A DNA stretch of 64,000 nt. Source: Bacillota bacterium (lineage in GTDB: Bacteria; Bacillota; Clostridia; Acetivibrionales; DSM-1351). The stretch is taken from NCBI GenBank assembly GCA_023415305.1, contig JAEZKZ010000117.1, positions 186,001-250,000 of the forward strand, given 5' to 3'. The notes under the pieces were generated by a model. That model saw nothing but the letters and a program-made list of their open reading frames with translations. It was not told the DNA's origin and did not search any database. Positions 9,165 through 17,817 of the stretch are shown here, piece after piece. The first letter of the stretch is position 1. Every line of letters begins with the position of its first letter. A program made the translations under genes and the position numbers.

Positions 9165-10916
9165 TCAGGCATACAATTCTGATTGAGAATAAAACATTTT
9201 TTTATATAATCCATCGTGTTTTTCTAACAATGCATTATGGGAACCATACTCTGCAATGGTATTCCCCTCGAGGACAATGATTTTATCACATATCCTTGCA
9301 ATCGACAGACGGTGACTAACAATAACAGCCGTGCTTCCAAGGAACATCTCCATGAATTTTTTGTACATGGTAACTTCATGGAATGCGTCTATAGCAGCAT
9401 TTGGTTCATCTAAAACAACGAGATTCCCTTCTCTGAATCTCGTTCTGGCTGAAGCAATTTTCTGCCATTGTCCCCCTGAGAGCTCTCCTCCTTTTACCAT
9501 TATTGTATTTATACCATCTGATAAGTTCTCAATTATGTTTTTTGCCTCAGCCCAGTCTATTGCTGCTTCAAGTTTAATATTTTCATTCTTCTTTTCATGG
9601 TCACTAATAACTATATTATCTTTAACACTCAATTCATATTTTACAAAGTCCTGAAACATTGCTGTACGATTAGCTCGGACTTCATCATAACATTCTGAAA
9701 TTTCCTTACCGTTTATAAGTATTTCTCCAGATGTTGGTTTATCCAGACCTAGAATCAATCTAACAATTGTAGATTTTCCTGTTCCGTTTTCTCCTACCAG
9801 CGCCAGCTTCTCTCCGGAGTTAATTTTCAGTGAGACATCTCTTAAAGCATATTGGTCACATCCCGGATATCTGTAAGATACATTTTTGAATTCTATAGCG
9901 GGTGGTATACTGTCAATAGCACTACTATTTTGTATATTTCCGCAAACTTCATCTTCCAATGACATTACCTCATTAAATTCATTTATTAGAACCTTGCTCT
10001 GAACAACATCAACAATGCCATCCATAATTTGTATTATTGAGGCTTGCAGAAGCTGCAAGGCAAAAAAACAACTCACAATAGCGTCAATCTGCATTTTTCC
10101 GTTAATAGCCAAATACATTAAAATCAAAAGTGAACCGAGATTTCCTGCCGACTGAATTATATTTGATAATATACTGTAAAAAGCCTGTTTATTTTCAAAT
10201 TGATTATTACATTTCTCATACTCCCTGTTCTCTTTTCTCCAGCGTATAGATAGAATTGCTCTTACTCCATATATCCACATTTCAGGAGCTGAACTACGTT
10301 CGAAAAAAAGAGAATATAGTACTGATGTAAAGCGTTCTTGTTCGGTATTTGCCTTGCTCTGTTCTATTTCACTCTTTTTAACGACATTTCTTATTAGAAC
10401 TGTTGGAATAGTTACTCCAACAATTATTAATAAAATAACAGGACTGTACCACGTAATAAATCCAACAATCATTATAATTCGTATTATCTTGCATATTGTA
10501 GATACAGCTTCATAAACGAATTTCTGTCCGTCATGAATTTGATTCGATAATATCCTATATATAGAATTTCTTGATTCTGATAATTCCAAAAATCTAAGTG
10601 ATATCGAAGATACTTTTTTTAGAATCAATGAAGTCAGCTTTTCCTGAGTATATTTTCCAATGTACATATCCAATATCTCCTGAATTTTTCGTGCCACATT
10701 AGGAATCAAAAAAGCCCAGCATAAATACATAACAATATCAAATATGTAATTTGTATTACTTTTGAAACCAACACTTAAAGAGGAAACTACTTTTCCTATA
10801 AGTATTATTTCTATTATCGGAGATATACTCCATATAATAGAAACTAATAGTGAAAAGGAAGCAATAACAGGTTTTGTAGACCAGGTAATCTTAACCAATT
10901 TTCGAATGGACAACAT
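9165..10916 (-). CDS. ABC exporter half-transporter (membrane + ATPase domains), RiPP locus
   Basis: 583-residue half-transporter with an N-terminal six-helix membrane domain (about 1-315) and a C-terminal nucleotide-binding domain. Walker A GENGTGKST, signature LSGGQWQK, Walker B LVVLDEPNAAID with the catalytic Glu, and H-loop SHRLS are all present. No C39 peptidase domain is present, so it cannot process the leader. ATG 10916 is chosen because AAGGAGG precedes it; it lies within the end of the upstream half-transporter gene (26-bp overlap), which implies translational coupling and a heterodimer. It probably exports the modified W-rich peptide encoded upstream. Confidence 0.9.
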   Translation of the reverse strand: MLSIRKLVKITWSTKPVIASFSLLVSIIWSISPIIEIILIGKVVSSLSVGFKSNTNYIFDIVMYLCWAFLIPNVARKIQEILDMYIGKYTQEKLTSLILKKVSSISLRFLELSESRNSIYRILSNQIHDGQKFVYEAVSTICKIIRIIMIVGFITWYSPVILLIIVGVTIPTVLIRNVVKKSEIEQSKANTEQERFTSVLYSLFFERSSAPEMWIYGVRAILSIRWRKENREYEKCNNQFENKQAFYSILSNIIQSAGNLGSLLILMYLAINGKMQIDAIVSCFFALQLLQASIIQIMDGIVDVVQSKVLINEFNEVMSLEDEVCGNIQNSSAIDSIPPAIEFKNVSYRYPGCDQYALRDVSLKINSGEKLALVGENGTGKSTIVRLILGLDKPTSGEILINGKEISECYDEVRANRTAMFQDFVKYELSVKDNIVISDHEKKNENIKLEAAIDWAEAKNIIENLSDGINTIMVKGGELSGGQWQKIASARTRFREGNLVVLDEPNAAIDAFHEVTMYKKFMEMFLGSTAVIVSHRLSIARICDKIIVLEGNTIAEYGSHNALLEKHDGLYKKMFYSQSELYA

Positions 10917-12702
10917 TTTGGTAATCCTCCTTGTACCACATTGACTGGGCTTCATACATCTCTGCATATAATCCGCCTTTTTTTATAAGTTCATCATGTT
11001 TTCCGTTTTCAATAACAGTTCCGTTATCAATGACGATAATTCTATCGGCTTCTCGTGCAAATCCCAGTCTATGAGAAGATATTATGACTGTAGAACCTTT
11101 TGTTAATTCCATGAAGGTTTTAAATATTTCTAACTCAGCAACAGGATCTAAGGATGCTGTAGGTTCATCAAAAATATAGAAGGGCTTTTTATCATTGATT
11201 AAACCTCTTGCCATGGCAATTCTTTGCCACTGACCACCAGATAAATCCGTTCCACCGGAAAATCCCAATGTCATCCATTTTCCTTGTCTCCTTAATTTTT
11301 CCAAGGAAAGCCCCACCCTATCCAGAAATCTCCTAAGAATATTATCCTCGGTGCCTCTCAGAGAAATATTATCGTCAATTGATAACGGATATCGGACAGG
11401 AGTCTGAAATGTAAATGATACGGCTTTTCGGATTTTATCCCATGTTAATTCTTTAATATTAGTAGAATTGTAAAGAACCTCTCCATTATAAGGTGTATAT
11501 ATACCTGTTAGTATTTTCATCAATGTACTTTTTCCAGATCCGTTAAGCCCTACAAGTGCTACTGTCTCTCCAGGATTTATACACAAATCAATATTATTTA
11601 AAACATTACTTTCCGTTCCTGGATATCGAAAAGAAACGCCTTTGCATTCTATCTTGATTTTGTTTTCAGAATTATCGATATGTAAGTCAGATTTTGAGCC
11701 AGTGTTATCTCTTTTTTCTTTACAGTCATCGATAAAGTCATTTATTTCTTTCCATTCAAGTAGTGAATAATTCAGACCCTTTATTGATTTCATTAAATCA
11801 CTCATGGCATGGAGAATGGAAGCCGTAAAGGGTATGATTGAAATAAACACTCCTGCAGTTAATATTCCTGTTAATATCATTGAACTAACCTGAATCAGTA
11901 TTAATCCATATCCAATAATAGTAGCAGTTAATAAAATAATTTCAGCAACAGATATTTTAGTAAAAAGTTTAAGATATTCCTTTAATGATTTTTGTATAAG
12001 ACCTTTCCACAGATCTATCAGAAAATTACCGGATTGAAACACCCTTATTTCTCTTCCGTTACGGGGTCCGGCGAAAATCATGGAAAAGTAATCTAATTGT
12101 TTCTTATGTTCAAATTGGTTTTGTTCCAACTTAAATTGAAGATTGGAAGCGCGTAACTCTAAAATAATTAAAGGTACAAACGATAAAATGGCCAAAATAG
12201 CCGCCTTCGGAGTTATTTTTGCCAAATAAATTATGAATGTCAGACACATAATAAATATGCCGCAGATTTTTCCTATCGCGAAAATATAATCTGCTACTGC
12301 ATGGGAAATCTGATCTGCTCTCTTAAACCGAAGTAACCACTTTTCATCTTCATAGTTTATTGCTCTTAATTTGTTTACATAAACCAAAAGCATCCTCTTG
12401 GTATATGTAGATACCAAACGCCTGTATTTTTTTGAATAGAAAGCTCTGAATATATTATAACAATTCAGAACTGTACCCAGCAGCAATATAAATGTTGTAA
12501 GTAAACCTACGTCAGAAAAATTGTAACCTTCTATCGGCCTTTCGAATAACTTCTCTAGCAATACAGAGATCGATAAGGGTATAAATGCTGTCAAAAGATC
12601 TAAAGGTATAATTAAAATGAATATGAGGTAAGATACTTTCCATGCTATGGCTACTGCCCTTTTATGTAGTTTTAGCTTTTTATATATCCTGCTTTTTCTC
12701 AT
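10891..12702 (-). CDS. ABC exporter half-transporter (membrane + ATPase domains), RiPP locus
   Basis: 603-residue half-transporter. The membrane domain spans residues about 1-325 and the nucleotide-binding domain about 350-600: Walker A GLNGSGKST, signature LSGGQWQR, Walker B FYIFDEPTASLD with catalytic Glu, H-loop SHRLG. Both members of the pair keep catalytic Glu residues, unlike the asymmetric pair at 30.7-34.3 kb. It begins 119 bp after the precursor peptide gene, across a 14-bp perfect hairpin that may set the ratio of peptide to transporter mRNA. Likely role: export of the RiPP product, possibly also self-protection. Confidence 0.9.
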   Translation of the reverse strand: MRKSRIYKKLKLHKRAVAIAWKVSYLIFILIIPLDLLTAFIPLSISVLLEKLFERPIEGYNFSDVGLLTTFILLLGTVLNCYNIFRAFYSKKYRRLVSTYTKRMLLVYVNKLRAINYEDEKWLLRFKRADQISHAVADYIFAIGKICGIFIMCLTFIIYLAKITPKAAILAILSFVPLIILELRASNLQFKLEQNQFEHKKQLDYFSMIFAGPRNGREIRVFQSGNFLIDLWKGLIQKSLKEYLKLFTKISVAEIILLTATIIGYGLILIQVSSMILTGILTAGVFISIIPFTASILHAMSDLMKSIKGLNYSLLEWKEINDFIDDCKEKRDNTGSKSDLHIDNSENKIKIECKGVSFRYPGTESNVLNNIDLCINPGETVALVGLNGSGKSTLMKILTGIYTPYNGEVLYNSTNIKELTWDKIRKAVSFTFQTPVRYPLSIDDNISLRGTEDNILRRFLDRVGLSLEKLRRQGKWMTLGFSGGTDLSGGQWQRIAMARGLINDKKPFYIFDEPTASLDPVAELEIFKTFMELTKGSTVIISSHRLGFAREADRIIVIDNGTVIENGKHDELIKKGGLYAEMYEAQSMWYKEDYQNVVHSKIG

Positions 12703-12767
12703 ATAATGTACACTCCAACTGTTTTATGATTTAATCAAGTCAATACATGTTAATCCGTTATTAGGAT

Positions 12768-12808
12768 AATATAACTGGATGGTTTATAAAAAATCATCCA
12801 GTTATATT
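12768..12808 (-). promoter_or_regulatory. Stable hairpin between precursor peptide gene and exporter genes
   Basis: A perfect 14-bp inverted repeat (12768-12781 and 12795-12808; AATATAACTGGATG/CATCCAGTTATATT) encloses a 13-nt loop, 14 bp after the precursor stop codon. It is not followed by a clean U tract, so it looks more like a partial terminator or an mRNA 3'-end stabiliser than a full stop. Such hairpins after precursor genes are common in peptide operons and raise precursor mRNA over transporter mRNA. Confidence 0.65.
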
Positions 12809-12821
12809 CCAGTTGCATTAA

Positions 12822-12959
12822 TTAGCGGGCTTCAAGCCAGATCTGTCTCCATCTAATCCACTGTATCCACTGCAACCAATCGCCTATCGCTACTTCTGAA
12901 CATAATTCGTTCTGATTTAGCGTAGACATCAATTCAGGTTTTACCCACATTTTTTTCAT
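12822..12959 (-). CDS. Trp-rich RiPP precursor peptide (45 aa)
   Basis: A small gene read directly from the minus strand: ATG 12959, stop TAA 12822-12824, with GGGGGAG five bases before the ATG. The leader (residues 1 to about 26) contains WVKPEL, which resembles the [Y/W]-x-x-P leader box bound by PqqD-like recognition domains. The C-terminal core reads DWLQWIQWIRWRQIWLEAR: Trp at 28, 31, 34, 37 and 41, each starting a W-x-[Q/R/E] triplet. Triplets of aromatic-x-x are the substrates of radical-SAM/SPASM enzymes that form three-residue cyclophanes (triceptides). The radical-SAM and PqqD-like genes lie just upstream and two ABC exporters just downstream. It has a single Cys (C20, in the leader) and no Lys in the core, which argues against lanthipeptide, sactipeptide and Lys-Trp (streptide) chemistry. 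Product structure and activity are unknown. Confidence 0.85.
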   Translation of the reverse strand: MKKMWVKPELMSTLNQNELCSEVAIGDWLQWIQWIRWRQIWLEAR

Positions 12960-13107
12960 ACGTTCTCCCCCTTTCAAAAGAAATGTTCAAATCTATAAGC
13001 TTAGTTTCCAAACACGGGCTAGGATGATTTCTCACTTTTACCTATGGCAGAACCTATAGATTGCACTGTTAAGGAACATTGACATTTACGAGTATCAAGA
13101 AATCTGA

Positions 13108-13413
13108 CTAAACTTGGCTGTTAACCGTTTCCTCCACATTTTTGAGTTCGATTATCCCTTTATTCACTAATTCATCCAATATATCTTGAACATCATTTCG
13201 TATTGCATCAGATGTAACATCATACTTATCCAGCAAACAAGCTATAATTTCGTCTATTGTTTTACTTTCTTCATCTATTCGTACTAAAATCTCTGCTGCG
13301 GTTGAGTTAATAATATGTACTAATTCAGTATTAGCATCATATACAACCAGGTCATCCTCTTCTGCAACTCCAACTTTTTCAGCTGTAACTCCCTGTATTT
13401 TCTGGTACTTCAT
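13108..13413 (-). CDS. PqqD-family peptide chaperone (RiPP recognition element)
   Basis: 101-residue small protein of the PqqD family. The fold signature is visible as a strand-rich N-terminus (DLVVYDANTELVHIINSTAAEIL) followed by helices with IDEIIACLLDKY and a final wing-like segment (ELVNKGIIEL). Such proteins bind RiPP leader peptides and present them to a radical-SAM maturase. The ATG at 13413 overlaps the radical-SAM stop codon by 4 bp (ATGA), implying coupled translation and a working complex with that enzyme. The precursor starts 148 bp downstream. Confidence 0.88.
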   Translation of the reverse strand: MKYQKIQGVTAEKVGVAEEDDLVVYDANTELVHIINSTAAEILVRIDEESKTIDEIIACLLDKYDVTSDAIRNDVQDILDELVNKGIIELKNVEETVNSQV

Positions 13414-14666
13414 CCTATCATTCCTTCCTTCTTATTGTTAGAAATGGTTTTGTTCAAATCCGGTATATATTGACATAAAAGTTCCGGTTCTATCTCACCA
13501 CTATCAAATTTTTCTTTTAAATATGGAATTATTTTTTTGTAGAAACCGCAATTGTAACTGGACTTGTTAATCCCATCAGGACCATAATGTATAATGTTTC
13601 CAGCCGGGCAACCACTGCTGCACCATTGCTTAAGATTACATGATTTACAATTGGATAACGCTTCTTGAGAACGATTTGAAAACTTCTCGATGATAGGATT
13701 TTTTAAGATGTCATCCAATTTGTCTTTCTGAATATTTCCTAATATGTAGTCCTTATATCCATATAATGTGTCACACACTTCTACGTCACCATTTACATCC
13801 AGACCTAAATGGCGGGTTCCTGCCCCACATGGAGTTGAATTACACATATAAACTTTATTGGATGGGTTTATTATGTTTCTGGTAATCGACTCTATTTCTC
13901 TCTCATACATTCTATCCTCAGGTGAACATTGTCGATTATTTTCAACCAGCCAGTCTATCAATTTTTTTGTCTGTTCCCAATAATCTGAGATTTTGGGAGC
14001 AATCCCAAAATTACCTTCAGCATAACCATTGGGAAAAGCTGGATTATAAGAAAGACCCCTTATATTGTTTTCCTTACACCACTGAATAAAATCAACCATT
14101 TGATTTACATTTTCATTAGTTATTACAGATATAATTCCTCCGGAAATACCTGCATCCTGCAGTATTTTAAGACCCTTGACAACATCCTTGAAAGAACCTT
14201 TTCCTGCTGCATTTATGCGGTATTTGTCATGGACCTCTTCAATTCCATCAAGACTAACCCCAATGGATGTAATACCATTTTCTTTAAAAAACTCTATCCA
14301 ATCGGAATTTATAAGTGTTGCATTAGTTTGAATGTTGTAAGATAATCTTGGAGCATAGTATTTTTTATTTAATGTATTAACAATATCTTTCAGGAGGTTT
14401 GGTTTCAACAGAGGTTCTCCGCCATGGAAAGTACAATCAATTTTGTTTGGGTTGTCTTCAGCAAGTTGATCAAAGAAGGATTCAACAATGTCCAATGAAA
14501 TGTGTGATTTTTCTTCACCACCCTTAGTGTAACAATAGCTACATCGCAAATTACAATCTCGAGTAACCTTTACAACAATTTTTGCCGGTTTTGGAGTGGC
14601 GCACCTTTGCTTTAACCAAGCCATTCTTCCCATATCAAGAACAGCTTTTTCCTTGGTATATATCAT
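13410..14666 (-). CDS. Radical SAM/SPASM peptide maturase
   Basis: 418-residue radical S-adenosylmethionine enzyme. C38-x3-C42-x2-C45 (CNLRCSYCY) binds the SAM-cleaving [4Fe-4S] cluster; GGEPLL is the conserved SAM-contact segment. The C-terminal half is a SPASM domain for auxiliary clusters: a CGAGTRHLGLDVNGDVEVCD stretch, then NCKSCNLKQWCSSGCPAG and a final NCGFY. With the PqqD-like protein and the W-rich peptide it most likely installs C-C cross-links on Trp residues (inference). RBS AAAGGAG lies 8 bp before the ATG. It is the first gene of the RiPP operon. Confidence 0.92.
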   Translation of the reverse strand: MIYTKEKAVLDMGRMAWLKQRCATPKPAKIVVKVTRDCNLRCSYCYTKGGEEKSHISLDIVESFFDQLAEDNPNKIDCTFHGGEPLLKPNLLKDIVNTLNKKYYAPRLSYNIQTNATLINSDWIEFFKENGITSIGVSLDGIEEVHDKYRINAAGKGSFKDVVKGLKILQDAGISGGIISVITNENVNQMVDFIQWCKENNIRGLSYNPAFPNGYAEGNFGIAPKISDYWEQTKKLIDWLVENNRQCSPEDRMYEREIESITRNIINPSNKVYMCNSTPCGAGTRHLGLDVNGDVEVCDTLYGYKDYILGNIQKDKLDDILKNPIIEKFSNRSQEALSNCKSCNLKQWCSSGCPAGNIIHYGPDGINKSSYNCGFYKKIIPYLKEKFDSGEIEPELLCQYIPDLNKTISNNKKEGMIG

Positions 14667-15102
14667 ATTTTCAACTCCTTTTATTATTTTGAATACCTAA
14701 GAGAAAACAGCTTGAAGAGATTGTTTCATGGTATGAAAAAAAGAGCATCGTAAGTTGTAATAATCAAATGTAAAAGCAGAAACAATACCCCTGGTTAAGA
14801 GTTTAAGCTGTTCGTTTATAACTTAACTCTTTGATTAATATATTAGCTTTACTTCCATTATTTTGCAATATATGTAAATATTGCTTACAATTAATTACCT
14901 CCCAATTCCTCACATTTTTTCCATTTATCTTATATTTATCAATAATTCCATATTTTTATATATTTTTCCTTATTTTTACTTATTTATCCAGAAAATAAAG
15001 GTAATAAATTTACATGAATTATTAAATTTGTGTCGGGAAGAATATAAAGTGCAATGAATAATCTCGATACATTATTACGCTTGAAGCCGGAGGAGACTGA
15101 GT
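14667..15102. promoter_or_regulatory. Divergent intergenic region with promoter and dyad of the RiPP operon
   Basis: About 435 bp of very AT-rich sequence with no gene that I can support. On the minus strand TTGCAA (14863-14868) and TAATAT (14840-14845) are spaced by 17 bp and form a candidate promoter. Just downstream lies an imperfect dyad, about 14797-14832 (AAGAGTTTAAG and CTTAACTCTT), placed where an operator or leader hairpin could act. On the plus side the region ends in GGAGGAG, the ribosome binding site of the GT-C gene. Confidence 0.4.
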
Positions 15103-16650
15103 TTGTTTAATCTTCTATATAAATTGAAGGCATTAGCTTTTTATATGCTTGCATTGTTTTTTTTCTTAATGTGGGTATTAAGTCTTTTACTTCATGGTTG
15201 GGCTATACCTTTCCCGAGTTTTTCTCCTCAAAAACCCTTACTCCTTATAGGACTTGCATTATTTTTTTTCTTATTCTTGATGTTAATAAATAGAGCCTCC
15301 ATAAGCCTTGCGAGAATATCAGAAAAAAAATTGGTCTTCTCGACACTTATACTATATTTTTGTCTACAGTCAGCATTTATAGTACTTGTGCCTGTCAATG
15401 CCTACCAAGATGCAGCTATTGTAAACCAATTTGCCAGGCAGTTTCTCGAAGGAAATTTTACTTCCTTGGGAATCGGGAACTATTTGGGGTATTATCCAAA
15501 CAATATCGGGATAACACTTTTTATTGCATTTATATATTCTTTTCTTCCAAATAGCTATATTACACTGAGAGTAATAAATGCTATTTTCAATACAGTATCT
15601 GCATGGATTATTTATAGGATATATAAAGAACTTTATCCTGAACGGCAGGAAAAAGCTTACGGATTACTTTTATTGGCTGTAACTTTTATTCCGCCTGTAA
15701 TACTGAATAATTTTACCTATGGTGATATAATTTCCAATACTTTTTGTCTTGCTGCAGTTTTAAATGCTCTTAGCTTTGCAAGGAAAAACAATGGAAAATA
15801 TGCTGTATATACAGCGCTTTTTTTAATGGCAGGGAATTTTATGCGAAGTGTTACACTCCTTTTTCTGGTAGCAATTTTAATATATTGGCTGCTTAATTTT
15901 GAAGAAAAATTAACGCCATATATAAAAAAAATCGCCTATGGGTCACTGTCCCTTGCTTTATTTAACCTTCCCTTAAAGCTCTTCAGTCTTGCCGGAACCA
16001 AGGCAGGTATAATTGTTGAACCGGTGGGAGTGCATTCAAATCCAATTTGGCGGTGGATAAACATGGGAGTCCCTCTGAAACAGCTGGGTTATTGGGATGG
16101 CGGCCGGAATATGGCTATTTTTGTAAACCGTTTTAAATGTAATAAACATGATGCTTCCATTTTTTTTATGAATGAAATTATGTCAAATTTTAAAAATGCA
16201 GGGCTGCTGAATGTTTTAAAGGCTTATATTAAAAAGACTTTTTGGCTATGGACAGAAGGTACTTACAGTGTTATCTTTTACGGACTGTCCCAGGCTCTGA
16301 ACTCCGACCGCTTTATATTATACAGTACTCCCCTGATCAAATATTTTGAACCCTGGGATAAAACAACCAGACTGTCTATCGATTGGCTGCTGCACTCCTT
16401 CAATTGGTTGGTCTTAGGACTTGTAAGCCTTTATTTGTTTGATGCCGTAAGTAAAAAGGACCTCAGAATGGAATTATTTGTGTACGTGATTTATCTCTAT
16501 ATTGGCTTTTATATGTTTTGGGAGGTAAAATCACGGTATATTTTCGGAGTATATCCCATATTCCTACTTATATGCTATTGCTGCTCAGAAAGGATTTTCA
16601 GCTATATTATTTGTAAGGCGCGGGTAAAAAACCTCACTGAATCCAATTAG
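15103..16650 (+). CDS. GT-C fold membrane glycosyltransferase-like protein
   Basis: 515-residue polytopic membrane protein with about 10-12 hydrophobic segments. A conserved acidic residue follows the first extracytoplasmic segments (NAYQDAAIVNQFARQFLEGN), and the pattern YLGYYPNNIG..ITL..LRVINAIFNTVSAWIIYRIYKEL matches the ArnT/PMT (glycosyltransferase family 39/RgtA-like) superfamily. These enzymes transfer sugars from lipid-linked donors to proteins or cell-wall polymers outside the membrane. Translation starts at TTG 15103, seven bases after GGAGGAG. It stands alone, transcribed away from the RiPP operon. Substrate is unknown. Confidence 0.75.
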   Translation: MFNLLYKLKALAFYMLALFFFLMWVLSLLLHGWAIPFPSFSPQKPLLLIGLALFFFLFLMLINRASISLARISEKKLVFSTLILYFCLQSAFIVLVPVNAYQDAAIVNQFARQFLEGNFTSLGIGNYLGYYPNNIGITLFIAFIYSFLPNSYITLRVINAIFNTVSAWIIYRIYKELYPERQEKAYGLLLLAVTFIPPVILNNFTYGDIISNTFCLAAVLNALSFARKNNGKYAVYTALFLMAGNFMRSVTLLFLVAILIYWLLNFEEKLTPYIKKIAYGSLSLALFNLPLKLFSLAGTKAGIIVEPVGVHSNPIWRWINMGVPLKQLGYWDGGRNMAIFVNRFKCNKHDASIFFMNEIMSNFKNAGLLNVLKAYIKKTFWLWTEGTYSVIFYGLSQALNSDRFILYSTPLIKYFEPWDKTTRLSIDWLLHSFNWLVLGLVSLYLFDAVSKKDLRMELFVYVIYLYIGFYMFWEVKSRYIFGVYPIFLLICYCCSERIFSYIICKARVKNLTESN

Positions 16651-16699
16651 TATTGCAGTGTCATACCGTCTAGGATTTTATCTACATAAACCTTCTGGT

Positions 16700-16745
16700 G
16701 TAGTCATCTAGCCCTTATTAGCACCTTCGCGTAGTCATCTAGCCC
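16700..16745. repeat. Pair of 15-bp direct repeats
   Basis: GTAGTCATCTAGCCC occurs at 16700-16714 and again at 16731-16745, in the 170-bp non-coding gap between the GT-C gene and the SMP-30 gene. The gap otherwise holds only the terminator noted next. Confidence 0.7.
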
Positions 16746-16801
16746 ATAGATATATCAATCAGTACCTTCAATGCATACAAAATATATAGATTCACATATT
16801 C

Positions 16802-16839
16802 ATAAAAATGGCTTGCTGATTAAAAATCAGCAAGCCATT
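16802..16839 (-). terminator. Rho-independent terminator of the SMP-30 gene
   Basis: A perfect 15-bp stem (16807-16821 with 16825-16839, AATGGCTTGCTGATT) has a 3-nt loop and is followed on the minus strand by TTTTTATG. The stop codon of the SMP-30 gene lies inside the hairpin. Confidence 0.85.
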
Positions 16840-17722
16840 CCTCTCTTCCGGTTACTCCAGGGTGCAGCCTGTACAAAGGTCCTCCGGCGAAAGTGCCGTC
16901 ATTGAAATATCCTGTCATAATATTTTCGGCGTTTTCTGCTGCAGAAGTGACATAAAGTTCCTCCAGCCCTTTTCCGCCGAACATTACACTTGATGGCTGC
17001 CTTGCCGGCAATGCATACTCCGACACTATACAGCCTGACGGGTCGATTCTCCTGACGCAGCCTCCACCCCAGAATGCTACCCAAACGTGGTCCTGGGAAT
17101 CAAGTGTTATTCCGTCAGGAGAGCCCATCCCGGCATTCCCCTGAAAGTATATGACAGGGCTGCTTATCTCCCCAGTTTTACGGTCATATCTATATTTTGT
17201 AATTCTGTGAACTGTACTATCAGTATGAAAAAAATATTTCTGATCCAGTGAGAAGGTCATTCCGTTTGAGCAATGCAGACCTGTCAAAATAATTTCTGGC
17301 TTTTTCCCTCTTTCAAGCCTGTACAGGGTACCGTCCTTGAAGTCAGGCCTTATAAGCGTTCCAGCAAAAATTCGTCCTTCAGGGTCAACTGTGATGTCAT
17401 TGAACATTTCACTTTCTCCCAAAGGAATTTCAAAAAGGAGCTCTGCATCTTTCTCTGGATATCCTTCTGTATTCAAATTCTGCAAAAACACTCCCTTATC
17501 GGTACACAAAACCATATTACCAGTGCGGGTAAATGCGAATCCCCCAACCTGGAGGTTCCCATTCAAAAATACAGTGCTGTTCCTCTTAACAGGGTCAAAA
17601 ACCCATATCCTCCTGTTATAGATGTCAGTCCAGAAAAGCTTAAGTTTTTGTGAATTCCATACAGGTCCTTCACCAAGATGACATATTCCCGTATGAATGG
17701 TTTCAATATTATCTATTCCCAT
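16820..17722 (-). CDS. SMP-30/gluconolactonase-family protein
   Basis: 300-residue six-bladed beta-propeller of the SMP-30/gluconolaconase/LRE family. Characteristic segments are CHLGEGPVW near the N-terminus with the metal-ligand Glu, GEFN-like MFNDITVDPEGRIFAGT, CSNGMTFSLDQKYFFHTDS and SPDGITLDSQDHVWVAFWGGG. These provide the divalent-metal site (Glu, Asn, Asp) that hydrolyses sugar lactones. ATG 17722 is chosen because AAAGAGGG precedes it; the TTG at 17740 lacks a ribosome binding site. Cytoplasmic; no operon partner. Substrate specificity cannot be read. Confidence 0.88.
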   Translation of the reverse strand: MGIDNIETIHTGICHLGEGPVWNSQKLKLFWTDIYNRRIWVFDPVKRNSTVFLNGNLQVGGFAFTRTGNMVLCTDKGVFLQNLNTEGYPEKDAELLFEIPLGESEMFNDITVDPEGRIFAGTLIRPDFKDGTLYRLERGKKPEIILTGLHCSNGMTFSLDQKYFFHTDSTVHRITKYRYDRKTGEISSPVIYFQGNAGMGSPDGITLDSQDHVWVAFWGGGCVRRIDPSGCIVSEYALPARQPSSVMFGGKGLEELYVTSAAENAENIMTGYFNDGTFAGGPLYRLHPGVTGREEWLADF

Positions 17723-17817
17723 TTTTCCCTCTTTGGACAATTAATTTAATACATTTAGTATTATAAGTATATACTACAATATAAGGGATCTTTTTTAAAG
17801 TAAAACGCCTGCGAGTA

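Noticed and set aside
12822..12959. Precursor as lanthipeptide, lasso peptide or streptide-type RiPP
   Set aside because: No dehydratase, lasso cyclase or transglutaminase-like gene nearby; core lacks Ser/Thr/Cys pairs and Lys; a radical-SAM/SPASM plus PqqD context fits better.
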